Shown piece by piece: positions 44,983 through 57,340 of a DNA stretch of 64,000 bases. Location: contig NC_072896.1 in NCBI RefSeq assembly GCF_027943255.1, positions 116,281,879 to 116,345,878 on the forward strand, read 5' to 3'. The position numbers and the translations under genes are program-made. Each line of letters opens with the position of its first letter. Positions within the stretch are counted from its first letter, which is position 1. The notes under the pieces are model-generated. The model searched no databases, was not told the origin of the DNA, and saw only the letters and a list, made by a program, of their open reading frames with translations. Source of the DNA: Anastrepha obliqua (Eukaryota > Arthropoda > Insecta > Diptera > Tephritidae).

Positions 44983-45059
44983 GTAAAAGCTTTAGCAGCA
45001 AAATATTTAATTACTCACACACAACCCTTTATCCGATGGTATTTTTAAAAGTCCCTGCG

Positions 45060-45560
45060 AAAATGAAACACTTCATTCAATGTTCTTTTGGTTTGTTGAT
45101 CCCAGACGAATAATGGGATTTGTCCAAATCTGAAAAATAGCCTTCATTTCTGCAATCTCCCCTTCTCGTTTAAATAAAATATTTTTCCCACCAGCCATAT
45201 CTTCAAGTTGGGGTACAAATAGTAGTCTGAGGGATCTGACGGAGCCAAGTCGAGAGAATAGGGCGGATGTGAGACGAGTTGGAACCCTATTTCCATTAAT
45301 TTGCCGACCACATGTACTGAGGCGTGAGCTGGCGCGTTGTCGTAAAAGAAAAGGAAAATCACTCGACTTCCTAGATTCAAGCGAATGCCAAACACTAAGA
45401 AATAGACGGATTTGCCTGAAACTTGGTGTATGTGTTCTTCCAAATGATGCTACCAACTAAACATATCCACGATATGCGCCAGTAGTGCCGTCTCCCTGAC
45501 TTTGCACGAACTTTTCAAACGATTCTCGGAGTACAAATTATTTACAGCTTTTCTTAAAAT
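45060..45560 (-). mobile_element. Mariner C-terminal half, frameshifted
   Basis: Minus-strand translation: FFYDNAPAHASVHVVGKLME near 45350-45290 (second Asp), then FQLVSHPPYSLDLAPSDPSD with an apparent small duplication at the third-Asp position, then YYLYPNLKIWLVGK. N-terminal blocks and ends are not recognised. Confidence 0.75.
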
Positions 45561-47089
45561 TTCCTGTTTTCTTGTCGAAAAGAAATTTTTGGAGCTTTGC
45601 TCTTATATTTAAAGTTGGGGTGTTTTGTTAACATAACAAGAGAAATCTGTAGTCTAAAGAGACACTAAAAATTTTTCTACCACGCACCAAAATTACTTAC
45701 ACATTTTGATAGTAGCTTTTAAGACACAAAATTTTTTTTCCAAATCAAAAACGCAAGAAAATGAGTCAAATTACTAATATCTGCCTTTGCAAAGACAGTT
45801 TAGGAGGGGTAAAATTTCAGGTAAAATTTTCTGTCCGTATGTGCTCAACTTTTTATCTGTTGATCTCAACTTTTAACCAAATTCAATCTATACTCTCAAT
45901 GCAACTATGCCTAGCCTTTCCGCGTCTTCGAAGGTATGCGGCCATAAAAATCTGAAGCGAGTCATTCCTATATAAAATGTTTTGTTTATAAATTCTGCTT
46001 CTTCCTCATATCTATCTTATTTATCTTATCCTCATAACTATCTTGTGATTACCCGGACCTAGCGATTCATATATCTATATACATATAGTCCACCGCTCTG
46101 TTAGTATTGACCGGACTAGCCGTATACTACTTTTTGATAGCACCAATAAGTCCCATATCTTTAGTTCATCGAATATTGATCGAAGTGTTAGTCCTCTTAC
46201 TATTAGTAGCTGCTACTACCGCGATCACAGAAAACTAATGAGGGTTGCTAAATTTAACCTCAATACGGCATTTCCTGTTTCAGACCATTATTTCGAGCAT
46301 TCGAGCACTTATTTGGTTTTTCATTTCTCGGAGCATAAGTACGTTCCGAGGCCAAGTATGGACTGGCGCTATGCTGTCGAAGATATTTTATGAATCCTCG
46401 ATGTTCTTTAACACATTTGAATATAATCGTTAGCAAACTGAGTACCTTCATAGCAGCCAGTTTTATGCTTAATCCAGTTTTTCAAGCGGAAATCTATAGC
46501 ATAGAAATTTTCAACAAAAAATGCCTACGAAAAGGTAACACTTTGAAGCGCATCTGCATTTTAGTAGCCAGCCAAGCAGATTAATATCGCGCTGTAGTCT
46601 CACACAATAACATCTCTCACCTCATCCTTCATTGTTTTCAATCTTGGATAGGCACAGCACCTTCTGCTTCACACCCTCTTGTGTTAAGTCAAACGGTAAT
46701 TTTTCTCACCTCCCCGAAGCTGGAAGTTTGCACAAAATCCAGTTTAGTATTCGTGCTTAGCTCTGAGATAGTACCCTTGGATGTTGAACCATTCTTGTAG
46801 CCCAGTTGCCTTCCATTTTTCTTCCATGAATATTGTGTAATATTGGTATTGGTTTTGTTTGCTATAAAGAAAAATTTGTAATATTCATCTTAGACTTAAT
46901 TTAATCGAAAATATAAAAATATGAAAACAAATTGATTTTCAGACTATCGTACTCTAGTCCACTAAGGAACAAATTTTTAGAAAATTTCATTCATTTTACT
47001 ATTTTTGCACACTTTGGATTTTGGAGTGGTAGCGCTTTGCCTCATTTCTACAAAATAATTTTTGTTCGAAATTGTGACTCTATGTTATT
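45561..47089. other. Intron sequence without recognised elements
   Basis: Several short open frames on both strands, none resembling a protein I know. Confidence 0.4.
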
Positions 47090-47720
47090 ACTTACTCAGT
47101 GCTGCACGCAATAGAACTACGAATAGCCGGCACATATAAATTCTGGAATAGTTTAAAAACCTAGCAAACAGTGAATAGAAGACGATACATCGCCTTGCTA
47201 GGTTGGGTACCAGAACATAAGGATCATAACAACAAGGAACAGGCACACTGCCTCGCAAAAATAGCCACCTCAACAATGTACATAAAGGAAGTTATCAACT
47301 GGGAAGATAGACGACAACAGACGCACTGAATGCAGAATCCAGGACGGCAAAACAATTTATCACTCTTTCTAAAAGAGCGTCAAGTAGGCTCTTAAATCCA
47401 GATAAGTGGGTCTAACGAACTCTTACTGGTTACTTAACAAGACATTGTAGTCCTCATTGTCATTTCCGGAAACTAGGATTAGTACGAGTAGAAGCGTCTT
47501 TCGTTCTTGTGAACTGAGCGATGAAATACCTGGGCATATCCTCTGTGAACGTGCAGCTCTCGCAAGCATAGTCTCATTCACCTAAGTGGTGTGACTTTAC
47601 ATCCGTTAATGATACGGAACAAAAATCCTGAGGAGGTGCTCAAACTCAGCCTTCAATTATAGACTCAGAGTTAAGCAACTTGGACCATATCAGATTTTGT
47701 AGTGCATTATGACCCGATAG
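47090..47720 (+). mobile_element. Non-LTR retrotransposon RNase H fragment, heavily decayed
   Basis: Plus-strand translation near 47190-47270: YIALLGWVPEHKDHNNKEQA, then HCLAKIATS, a mutated 'WVPGH..I.GN..AD.LA' block. Later, a damaged GYLTRHC block (near 47430) and LCERAAL near 47545-47565 correspond to the TGH and Zn-knuckle segments. Many stops. Confidence 0.6.
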
Positions 47721-47879
47721 TAATAACTTTCATAATCGAACAGTTATATTTATGTATGTTGAGTATAGATACGCATTGCGGAGATCATCATTGAAATAAA
47801 TGGATTTGCATTAGTTGGTGTGAGCCAAATTCTTAGCTAACGTGCGACTTGTAAGACAACCCCTTAGTACACAAGGCTT

Positions 47880-48070
47880 CGCAGCATTATCCCTGCATAG
47901 ATAATTTGACCTCAATCAATCGTAGCGCAACATAGATAAGAACTGTAGCTACCCCCACAAAAAATGTCTAAAGGAATCAAATCACACGTCCAAGGCGGTC
48001 AATCGGTAGGCTCTGGAGAAGACTAAAAAGATTGTTCGAATAATGTTCCTATTTCCTTCTATATATGGCA
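47880..48070 (-). mobile_element. Possible DD41D transposase remnant
   Basis: Minus-strand translation near 48010-47953 gives PPWTCDLIPLDIFCGG, resembling the WPPRSCDLTPLDFFLWG block with the third catalytic Asp of DD41D elements. Nothing else of the element is clear. Confidence 0.4.
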
Positions 48071-48866
48071 GATTGCTACACCCTATTTTAATAGCTTAAC
48101 ACTTGGATGTTTGGCATTGACAGCGGGATGCAAAAAATAGATAATTATTTGCCTAATCGCGCGTATAGATATATTTATAAATATATATAGATATAGATAT
48201 AATAATTTTGTAAATGAGTTTGAAGCGGTGAAAACTTTCACACATTTGGAGTTAAAACTAAGGCACAACAATGCAATGACCAACCCAATCGACGAAAGAA
48301 AACAAGCAATATTCTATTATACACATTATCAAACTTTTTAAATCAATGCTTTGAATAGGCCTTGCAAAATTACGCTGTATAAATCTGTAGTCCGACCAGT
48401 TCATTGCTGCGGTTGGGAGTCGTTGACTGTAAGCGAAAAACACGAAAACAAACTCCAAGTTTAAAAAAAAAAATGTTGCGGAAAATCTTTGATGCATTCA
48501 AAGGCAACGGCGAATGGCGTATTCCATGGAACCATGAAGGATTGTAGGGTCAAATGGAGTCATTTTGCGCTCACATTTGTTTTGGTCACAAAATGATGAC
48601 GAATAAACTTGAAAAGCATTGACAAAAGATGCCTCTAGCAGACTACCCCAAAAAGTGGCATTTTCGTGTCTCGCGCCGCTTCTTTAGACACTTTTTCTTC
48701 TTCATCTACTCATCAAGACAGAAATTAATTTCATCGCCAAAATTTGGTTCAACTACCAGTTTATTTCCAGTACATTCACGGTATATACGACGCAAATAAG
48801 GCTTCAATGTTTCAATCCCTGCAGCTGTTAGGTTTAATACGAATATAAGCCAAACTCATCGCTTCA

Positions 48867-49177
48867 AACAGTTCACATAGTGAATGACATACGCCGTTTA
48901 GAGTACGTAGAACTGATTCGATGTAATTCTGTGTCTGAACTAAAGGTGGTTTCGGTTTCACATTTAATAACTTTTTCAAAATTTGGGCAAAACGTTCGAA
49001 TAAGTCAGTGTGTTTGGCCGGATGGGGTTGAAATAGTTCATGTAGTGTATAACGTTCGCCACCTAGAATCGGCAGAAGAAATTCAATGTAAATCGGAAGT
49101 AAAGGTCGTTTTATTTTCAAGTTTAATAAAGGTTTCGAGATTTTGAAAAAATGACTCATTGGATGGATGGGGATTAC
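48867..49177. repeat. Diverged two-unit tandem repeat (~160 bp units)
   Basis: Unit 1 (48867-49029) and unit 2 (49030-49177) share the order AGTTCAYRTAGTG, AATTC.RTGTAA, TAAAGGTSGTTT, TTTAATAA, then GGATGGGG. Both strands are open through the repeat: 115 codons on the minus strand with two related halves, LLPIYIEFLLPILGGERYTL and TQNYIESVLRTLNGVCHSL. No protein family is recognised. Confidence 0.55.
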
Positions 49178-49329
49178 CTTAAAGAAATTAGAGTAGGAAA
49201 AATAAACCTAAATTAGAGAACTTATAAACCAAACTGAATTTTAATGTGATAGCATACGGTACGTTTTCCATCGAGAGCCGAATGGGGCAAAGGGAAGGCG
49301 ATTGGAAGATATGATATTGCAATCTAAAC

Positions 49330-50160
49330 TGGCGGGTCTAAGATGAACTGTGGTGTGGAAGTTGACATCCATTCGGAGCCGCTCAACCTATCTCAGTCAA
49401 TTCAACTGTCAGCATGTTCCAAGCAGAACTGCTATCGATCAGAGAAGCATGTAAATCACTAAAACTCTATAGGGAAGTTGGTGCAAGAGTAGCTATTTTT
49501 TCAGGCAGTCAAGCAGCTATTAAGACCTTAGACTCCAACTTCATTTCATCCAAACTAGTTTTACAGTGTAGAGAGGAACTAGAATTGCATAATCATTGGC
49601 TTGAAATCACTCTGATATGGGTTACCGGTCACAGGAACATACGGGGTAATGAGATAGCAAATGAGCTAGCAAGAAAAGGCAGTCGCCACCCCACTCAACA
49701 CAATAAAATCATACATTGCTTCACATTATCATGCTTTAGCCGAAAGAAGGTGGAAGCAATTCACTACATGTATTACAACAAAAAACACATGGCCGTCATA
49801 CAAAATCCCAAGGATGAATGATCTGTTAGGATGCTCTCGGCCAAACATCTCACGCATCACTGCAACCCTTACAGGCCATTGGAAGGTAGCGGATCATGCA
49901 GCCTGACTCAACCTCCCTTTCAAACCCATCTGCAGAAGCTGTCAAGTGGAACGGGTGAAGGAAAGTCTTCTTCACTACTTATGTGAATGTCCAGGGCTAG
50001 CTAGGGTACGACTCCGCTGCTTCGGTAAGCCTTTCCTACAACAAATTAATGAAATCTCAGACATCGAGATAAAGAATTTGCTGCAAAAAGGATCTGACTT
50101 CGAAAAAAAGCAGAACATCATCACAAGAGTACAATGGTAGTAAAACTGCACTGGTCGTTA
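49330..50160 (+). mobile_element. I-type non-LTR retrotransposon, RNase H and C-terminus, well preserved
   Basis: RNase H begins with TGGSKMNCGVEVDIHSEPLN near 49340, with Gly replacing the first catalytic Asp of TDGSK. After one frame change it is open for 135 codons: MFQAELLSIREACKSLKLYR, then VAIFSGSQAAIKTL (Gly for Asp in the SDSQAA motif), IWVTGHRNIRGNEIANELAR. The C-terminal block ITATLTGHWKVADHA, CRSCQVERVKESLLHYLCEC and PGLARVRLRCFGKPFL ends in tandem stops near 50138-50143. A CAACAACAACAACAATAA tail at about 50199-50214 may mark the 3' end. The polymerase part is absent (5' truncation). Confidence 0.85.
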
Positions 50161-50214
50161 ATTAGGATTATTTCAGTAGAAATACTCATCCACTTCAACA
50201 ACAACAACAATAAC

Positions 50215-52296
50215 AGCGTATTTCTTAATAAATACCACACAGATTCAATTTTAGAATTTTATGCAAAAATTTGAAAAATTTCACAAGCTTTTCATCCCAA
50301 TTCCATGGTTTTTAATTCGAATTTCTAGAAAGATATTTGGTACGCAGTTTTATAAAGTACAAGTTTGAAGCTACAAAATCACGCTAATTTTTTATAAGTT
50401 TTTCCATATAACGAATGTACTTTTTTTATGTGGATAAAATGCGCAACAGTGTTAGGGAAAAATATTAAAAAAAAACTATATATTTAAGGTGGTCTTAATA
50501 ACGAAAATAATAACCTATACCAGCTTCTGAGGTAATTTCAAACAATAAGCTTAGTTTCACCGAGCTTCATTCCTCTACATTCCGTCATAATCTCTTACTT
50601 CTCACTAAAATGCAAAGTGACGTAAATCGTTTGTAGTTCTCATGCAGTTTAATAGCTTTTAATTTGTTTTGAATACAATTTCGCTACTAACAAGATCCTT
50701 GTTCGCCACACTTAGCTTAAAAAATGTGTACATGTGTTTGTATTCACACTTTGCATGCAATTATTTGGTATGTAAAACTTTAATGGATTAAAAGATTGTA
50801 ATAAGCAAATGTGAAAATCATTACTTTTATCACACTTATGTGCATGTATGCTAATTCACACACACATGTAAAGATGTATGTGTGTGTAGATTTTATGAAA
50901 CATGCACTGATCAAACGGCACAACTACCAGCGCGCATGCATAACAATAAAACTGCAAATTACAACAAATACAGCCACTGGTAATTTAAATATAAAAATGC
51001 AAATTAAAATGTTCATCTGGTTTCAATTACAGTAATTGACTTGCTGATAATAATGATGGCGGCAGTGATGGTGGCGGGGTTGCGGTGGCAATGAAAGTGC
51101 CGTCGGCAGCTATAAACTTGGTGGCCCCTGTTGATAGTTTCATGCCATTGCATTCAATGCAAATTGCAAATTGCTAAATAATAGAGCATGTCAAATTCAA
51201 TTAACTGTGCTTTTGTTTTTGTTCTTGTTTTTACCATTTTTTGTGTTTTAGTACTTTGCATGGTCGCGGCATGACTACTTCAATTAATTTACTGCAGCTT
51301 TGTAGCGTTAAATGAAAATAATTTAGTAGCAAAAAAAAAACAAAACAAAAACGATTTGCAAACAATTATATGCAACGCGATATTTCTTTTGTTCAATGTG
51401 CCACATACTTGCAGTTTGCACTAAATTTGCTAAGAAAAAATTCTAATTAATTTTGCTAAATTAAATTGTGGCTTGCGACCGTAAAAGCTATTAAGTTGGC
51501 AAAGCCAGATAAATTAGTTTTTCAATGCATTTATTTACTATGTTTTGCATTTTTGTATTTAAATTAAAACCCTGATTTCTCCAAACTGCACCCTTAGGCG
51601 TACAAAAGTGTACAAAAGACTTAAGCCACAAACTTGATATTGAATCTTGGCACGGCTTAGCCACGACTATGGATATGCACATACATATCTATTACTCACA
51701 ATACAATTTAATGCCAGTCATAATCACCACCATTAGTGGCAACTCAATCAATCTGCACATGCAATGTGCCACCAACAAAAAGCATGCATACACGCACACA
51801 CAGGCACACAACATAAGTGCTTACGCTTGTAGTTATGTGCCAAAGCCTCCTTCAACCTGATATTCGCATATTCGTGCTGGAACGTTATTCGCTACGCTAA
51901 TAAACTCACTACCGCAATAATGACAGCTGTAACAGAAATAAACAACAACAATTCGAATAAAAATAGTAATAAGAAGACAATAACATAAGCAATTACATTC
52001 AATAAAATAGTTGCTTTAAAATTTGATTTAGAGAAAACAAATAAGGACGTCGGTGTTTAATGTTTCGTAGCTGAAGTTAATCAAGACACAATTTAAGAGC
52101 TTAGAATTTGATATAAAAAAAGGTAGTGCTTTCTATTTGGAAACTATAGACGCACAAGGCTTTAAATTCTAAAGCATTTCAGTGTCTACTTTCCCAAATG
52201 AACCTAATCAGTTCTCGAATGGCTAGTCGTATATAGATGGTCCTATGTTTGTCGTATATATGAAGTACTCACATGAAAAGTTGCAGGGCTTATCTA
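50215..52296. other. Intron stretch with no recognised mobile element
   Basis: AT-rich, with an ACAC/TATG microsatellite near 50850-50890 and a GGCGGNGG patch near 51058-51085. No supported coding frame. A candidate single-copy island. Confidence 0.45.
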
Positions 52297-53556
52297 TCAG
52301 GTCAGTCCATAAGCTCGTGATGGTTTTAAAATTAATAAAAAAGATGTTTAAAGTATTTATTAATCAATAATATATTTTCCTTCATTAGCTACAATGTCTT
52401 CCCAACCTTTAGGCAAATTTTGAATTCCTTGCTCAAAAAATTTGTTGTCCTTGGAGCCAAAATACGCTTCGATATCCCTTTTTATAGCTTCTTTTAAGGA
52501 GTAGTTCTTGTTACTCATATGGGATTGAAATCCACGGAAAAGGTGATAATCAGGTGCAATATCTGGAGAGTATGGTGGATGCGAGCTCCCATCCGAGCTC
52601 GTTCAGCTTGCCTAATGTTTGCCTTGCGGTATGAGGTCTTGCGTTGTCGTGGTGAGACAAAACTTTGCGTCTATTCACTAAAGACGGTCGATTTTTTTTA
52701 AGTGCCTCATTTAGATTTGATAGCTGATGGGAATAATAATCAGCAGTTATCGTCTGGTTTGGTTCCAGAAGTTCATAATAAACAATACCGGTCATATCCC
52801 ACCAAATAGACAGGAGAATCTTCTTGGGGTGAATGCCATCACTAGGGGTCGGTTCTGGTGCTTCGTTTTTATCTAACTATTGGCGTTTGCAAATAGAATT
52901 ATTGTCAATGACACATTTTTCATCACCAGTAACGATACGGTTCAAAAAACTTTCATTTTCAAGCCGTTGCAGCAGTTGAGAACACACATTCACTCTCGGC
53001 TGAAGATTGGCGACGGAAAGTCTATGCGGAACCCATTTTCCCAGCTTTGAAACCTTTCCCAACTGAAAAAGTGCCTATGAACTGTTCCATCCGATGAATT
53101 TAACCTCTGAGCTATCATATCGACTGTAAAATTTTGCTCAGCTTCCACGAGTTCGAGCAAGACGTCGGAGTTAAAGACTTCAGGACGACCAGCGCGCGGG
53201 CCATCCTCCACGTCACAGTTACCACTTCGGAATTTTGTAAACCACTTTTGCGCAGTCCTTACACTCACGGTATCCTCTTCGTGAACAGTGTTTATTTTTG
53301 CATCAGCAGTTGTTGCATTTTTACCACTTTTATAAAAAAAAAATACAAAATATGCCTCTTATACGCGTTCGAAGATTCCATTTTATTTTTTAACAACACG
53401 TGCTTCTATACGCGATTGAAATCACTTGTTGAATACACAATATATCAAAGAAAATATAAATAGTTCGTTGTATTCCGCGAATAATTTTTTGTATGCAAAA
53501 ATCGTACAAAAGTGAAATTATGGGTAAAATACGCACGAACTTATGGACTGACCTGA
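52297..53556 (-). mobile_element. Mariner element, full length, frameshifted
   Basis: The inverted ends TCAGGTCAGTCCATAAGCTC and TCAGGTCAGTCCATAAGTTC are flanked by TA (52295-52296 and 53557-53558); length 1260 bp. Minus strand: SVRTAQKWFTKFRSGNCDVE (HTH), KLGKWVPHRLSVANL, IVTGDEKCVIDNNS (first Asp), MTGIVYYELLEPNQTITADY, LSHHDNARPHTARQTLGKLN (second Asp). Beyond it a frame shift separates the third-Asp block. At least three frame breaks make it inactive. The nearly identical ends indicate it could still be mobilised by a related active copy. Confidence 0.9.
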
Positions 53557-54154
53557 TACTTGCCGACGCAGTTAGAGTTTATGTTATTTAGCCACAAATA
53601 CTATTTTACTCTAACTTACCTGTAGATTACTCGGATCTTTAGTTTGAGATGCACGCAATAGAACTCGGGCTGAGGAGTTGTATACTCTAATTTTTTTTAA
53701 TATATGAAAGCAATAGAATATCAAGTTGCGCAGCCGACTAGTGTAACATTTCAATAATTGTCGGTAGAATTTTTATTTCCGGATTTCCCAAAAGGATATT
53801 AGTTGCTGGTTGAAATATCCATGCCAGGCAAAATGTGCATTGCCAGCTTTCATCACTGGTATCAAATAGGACTGAAGAAAATGCAGTTAATACGTGCTCA
53901 GCAGATTTACTAATGAGGCATAAATAAAGTCTACCTGCTGATATCAGAGAAGAAGATATTTTATCGAGTAAGAGCTGCTGGTTTTTTAGTGCATTTTTGC
54001 ATAGTTGACAAATATTATTGAATATCTTCGTTGATATCCAGGCCGCCTTGAAGGCAATAGAGTCTTAATTAATGGAATTAACGAAATGATTATAGAGAGA
54101 ATTTTTGATTCACTAGCTTTGAAATACTGAGCATAATGGAAGCACATACACATA
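53557..54154. other. Nothing recognised
   Basis: Intron sequence between two transposons. Confidence 0.4.
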
Positions 54155-55088
54155 AAAGGTGATCAATTTGGAGGTATCGGATTTTAAATTGCAATGAGAA
54201 AACAAAATTCAAATTGATTTGGCAGTCTTTATTATTTTTGTGTAGCCATTCATGACATTTATTTTTTAAAGACAATCCTTTTGAAATATTGGCCGCTACT
54301 GCATCGTAATTCGGCCATCCGTAAACACCAATTTTAAATTACTCATTGGAGGACTTCGGTCGGTGAAAAACTGTAGTAATGTTGGCTTCCAATGCCGGAA
54401 TCGGAGCTGGTTTATCCACAAAGTATTTAGACTTTACATACCCCAACACATAAAAGTTCAAAAGGATATCACACCATCTTTGTGGCCAATCCAATCCTTC
54501 TGGTCCGAGACAAGTGATAAATTGCTCATCGAAACGACAGTAAATCCATTATTTCACGGGCTGTATGGCAAGTATCTCCATCTTTCTGAAACCAAATGTT
54601 GAAGAGATCACGGGCGTCAATTTCGGGCACCAAAGAGTCGTTTATCATGGCGCGATAGCGTTCGTCATTCACTGCAACATTGGCGCTAGCCTCGTATTTG
54701 AGGAAATATGCGCCGATATTAATTCCAGCCCATATGCCGCACTAAATAGTAGTTTTCAATGGAGGTAATGGCTATTCTTGAATGGCGTCGGATTACTTTT
54801 CATGCCAAATATGGCAATTTTGCTGATTGACGTAGCCATTAAGCCAAAATCTCAGCCTCATCGCTGAACATCATAAGTTGGCCTGGGCGCGCAATGAACA
54901 CTTTTCACAGAGCGTCAATTTTCGTAATACAGTTGGACGATTTGTAAATGTTGTTGAGGTGTAAGTCTTTCCCTGATAAAATGTCAATGAATACTGAAAA
55001 AATATGTAAAAAAAAAAATTTGGCAGTAATCACGCCTGATCTGTCAAAAACCCCCTATTGTAAAAGTACCTCCAATCTGATTACCCTT
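54155..55088 (-). mobile_element. DD41D (rosa-like) transposon, decayed
   Basis: The ends AAAGGTGATCAATTTGGAGG and AAGGGTAATCAGATTGGAGG are inverted repeats with TA outside. Minus-strand frames give RFWLNGYVNQQNCHIWHEK (just after the first catalytic block), VAVNDERYRAMINDSLVPEI and IWFQKDGDTCHTAREIMDLL (second Asp kept). The C-terminal half is shifted and shortened. The subfamily differs from the copies at 29295 and 33785. Confidence 0.8.
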
Positions 55089-55569
55089 TAAAACTAGCCT
55101 TAAATGGTATTGAAATAAAGCAGTTTTTACTGTACCCTATAAAATTTGGCTAACCTCCAATATGCACTTTCGCATTATCTTGAAACACAGATTGGTACTT
55201 TTACAAAACCGCTATCGCTTAGAACTGATAAGCCGTAAAAAATATTACCTACAGGCTACAAAAACTACAGTGAGGTATCTGTTCATTATGACTAAAGTTA
55301 GATATGAAAATCTTAATAAATTTTGAAGTAAAATAAGTACAGTATTGTGGCATCACTAAACCTCTGATGAGGGATTTGAGTGATATTTCTCCATATAGAA
55401 GTTTGGAAGGTGAAGAAAAGATGGCACGATTCTTTAGTTGGTTTTGAAATCTGCTGAAGCATTGCAATTGGCGGTGGAGACTCTTCACCTAAAAGAACGA
55501 TAATAACAGATAAAAAAATCTGCATAACTGTATATAGTAGAGCAAATTGTGTAATACAGACAGTATATA
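55089..55569. other. Nothing recognised
   Basis: Intron sequence. Overlapping short frames on the minus strand only. Confidence 0.4.
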
Positions 55570-56280
55570 TTGTAGATCATCATTGCAGCTCGTCAAGTAC
55601 GATTCGGTTCATTGTGTCGCTTCTCCTAGCATTTATAAGGCAAAAATCTGCATTAACATCATCTGCCCATCTTCTTGGCAATCTTCCATGCTTTTTCCTG
55701 CCCGTAATAAGAGAGTTGAAGGTCTTTTTCGTAATTCCGTTGTCGTCCATCGTGAGTAGGTGCTTCACAGTCATATGTTGCTACTGGCCTTTTTAGGGGC
55801 TGTAGATCTATAGCTTACACGTCCTCGATAGTAATTTATTTTTAGAAGATTCAAGTGCGCAAAATAACTTCTATTAACAGTTTGCTGTCTTTTTTCACGC
55901 CCGTTAGGGGGTCCGCAGCGCTGCAGCGCGCTGGTGAGGCTTACACCCAGGTATTTAAAACTCTCCACGTTGTGAAATACAATATATATGGGCCGACCTT
56001 AAGAGGTATTTTGTTTATCTACATTAAAGGCCGACTAGCTTTGCTTTAGTTGTCAGCTCCAGCGTACCGTCGGCAAGTGCCTCTTGGTTTCTTGCAACAA
56101 TTGTAAAGTCGTCAGAACTGGACGGTCTTCGTGAAAATGTTAGCTTCAGTGTCAATATCTTCTTGTTTCCCTCCTGTGACAACATCAAATTGGGCCATAT
56201 AACATATCACCACCTGGTGTGAGTTTCCTCGCACTTCTTGCCGACGAAGTATTAAAGGCAGTTTATTTCTATCGATGATA
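55570..56280 (-). mobile_element. RTE-like non-LTR retrotransposon C-terminal part
   Basis: Minus strand: VARNQEALADGTLELTTKAK near 56095-56035, then ESFKYLGVSLTS near 55965-55930, then NGITKKTFNSLITGRKKHGR and LPRRWADDVNADF near 55735-55640. This is the 'FKYLG...GRP..RW.DDV..D' ending of RTE-like reverse transcriptases. Several frame breaks. It is followed by the left end of a mariner at 56305. Confidence 0.72.
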
Positions 56281-56304
56281 TCGAAAGATATTACAATGCT
56301 ATTA

Positions 56305-57340
56305 GGTGCGCAATTAAGTTCTCGCTGTTTTTTTGATAAAAATACAACTTTATTCTGAAAAAATTGTTACAAGTAAATCATTGAAAGTATTGCCCATAGC
56401 TGGCTACTACTTTTTCCCATCGTTCTGGTAGATTTCGTATACCGTCGCGGTAAAACTGTTCATCTTTTGAGGCTATCCACGCATCAAGCCATTTTTTGAT
56501 GTCTTCATATGAATGAAACTGCTGGTGGCATCGATCGGAACAGGTGATAATCGGACGGCACAATATTTGGAGAATATGACGGGTGAGGTAGGATAGCCAT
56601 TTCATTGTTTCCAGGTAGGTCTTAACGGGTTTGGCAACGTGAGGCCGAGCGTTGTCATGCGTTAGAATCACTTTTTCATGTCTCTCCGCGTATTGCGGCC
56701 GCTTCTCGCGCAATGCTCAGCTCAATCGGCTCAATCGCATCAATTAAAGTCGATACCAATCCCCCAACTTGGTGTCACCAAATACATAGCATCATCTTCG
56801 CAGCGTGAATATTCGGCCGAGGCGACGACGTAGAAGCATGATCGGGCAGTTCCCATGACTTTCTTTACTTTATATTGCTGTAATGAATCCATTTTTCATC
56901 ACCCGTCACGATGCGATGAAGAAACCCCTTCCTTTTTTTTTTTTTGCCGCTGGCGCAGTTGTTCACAGGCGAAAAAACGACGTTCAACATTCCTTGGTTT
57001 TAACTCATAAGGAACCGAAGTCCCCTGTTTCTGAATCATTCCCAAAGCATGCAATCGCTTGGAAATGGATTGGCGGGAAACTCCTAATACTGAAGCAAGC
57101 TCTTCTTGCGTTTGACACGGATCCTCCAATTCGCGTCTTCGAAGGTTTTTGTCCTACCTTCACGCGAACGGACGTCAACATTAAAATCACCGTCTTTGAA
57201 GCGACAGAACCAATCGCAGCACGACGGAACCAATCTCACTTAAAACAGCATCTCCATAAACTTTTTGTAGCTCTCGATGCGCTTCAGCCGCCGTTTTTTT
57301 TTTTTTTTTTTTGAATGAAAGAGGAAAGTCAACACTTTCA
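56305..57340 (-). mobile_element. Mariner element of the 59803 subfamily, decayed
   Basis: One end is at TA 56303-56304, then GGTGCGCAATTAAGTTCTCG. Minus strand: EDPCQTQEELASVLGVSRQS (HTH), SVPYELKPRNVERRFFACEQ, GFLHRIVTGDEKWIHY (first Asp), LTHDNARPHVAKPVKTYLET (second Asp), the third block in a shifted frame, then IRNLPERWEKVVASYGQYFQ. Two long T-runs (56933-56946 and about 57292-57312) caused shifts. The N-terminal end beyond about 57340 is unclear. Confidence 0.82.

Noticed and set aside
48812..49159. A 115-codon minus-strand frame considered as a gene
   Set aside because: It lies in a diverged tandem repeat with the other strand also open and no recognised family; reported only as a repeat.
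52750..52775. A plus-strand stretch resembling the VWF codons at the start of the next al exon
   Set aside because: It is the reverse complement of the mariner motif YYELLEPNQT; there is no acceptor site and the following codons do not continue the homeodomain.
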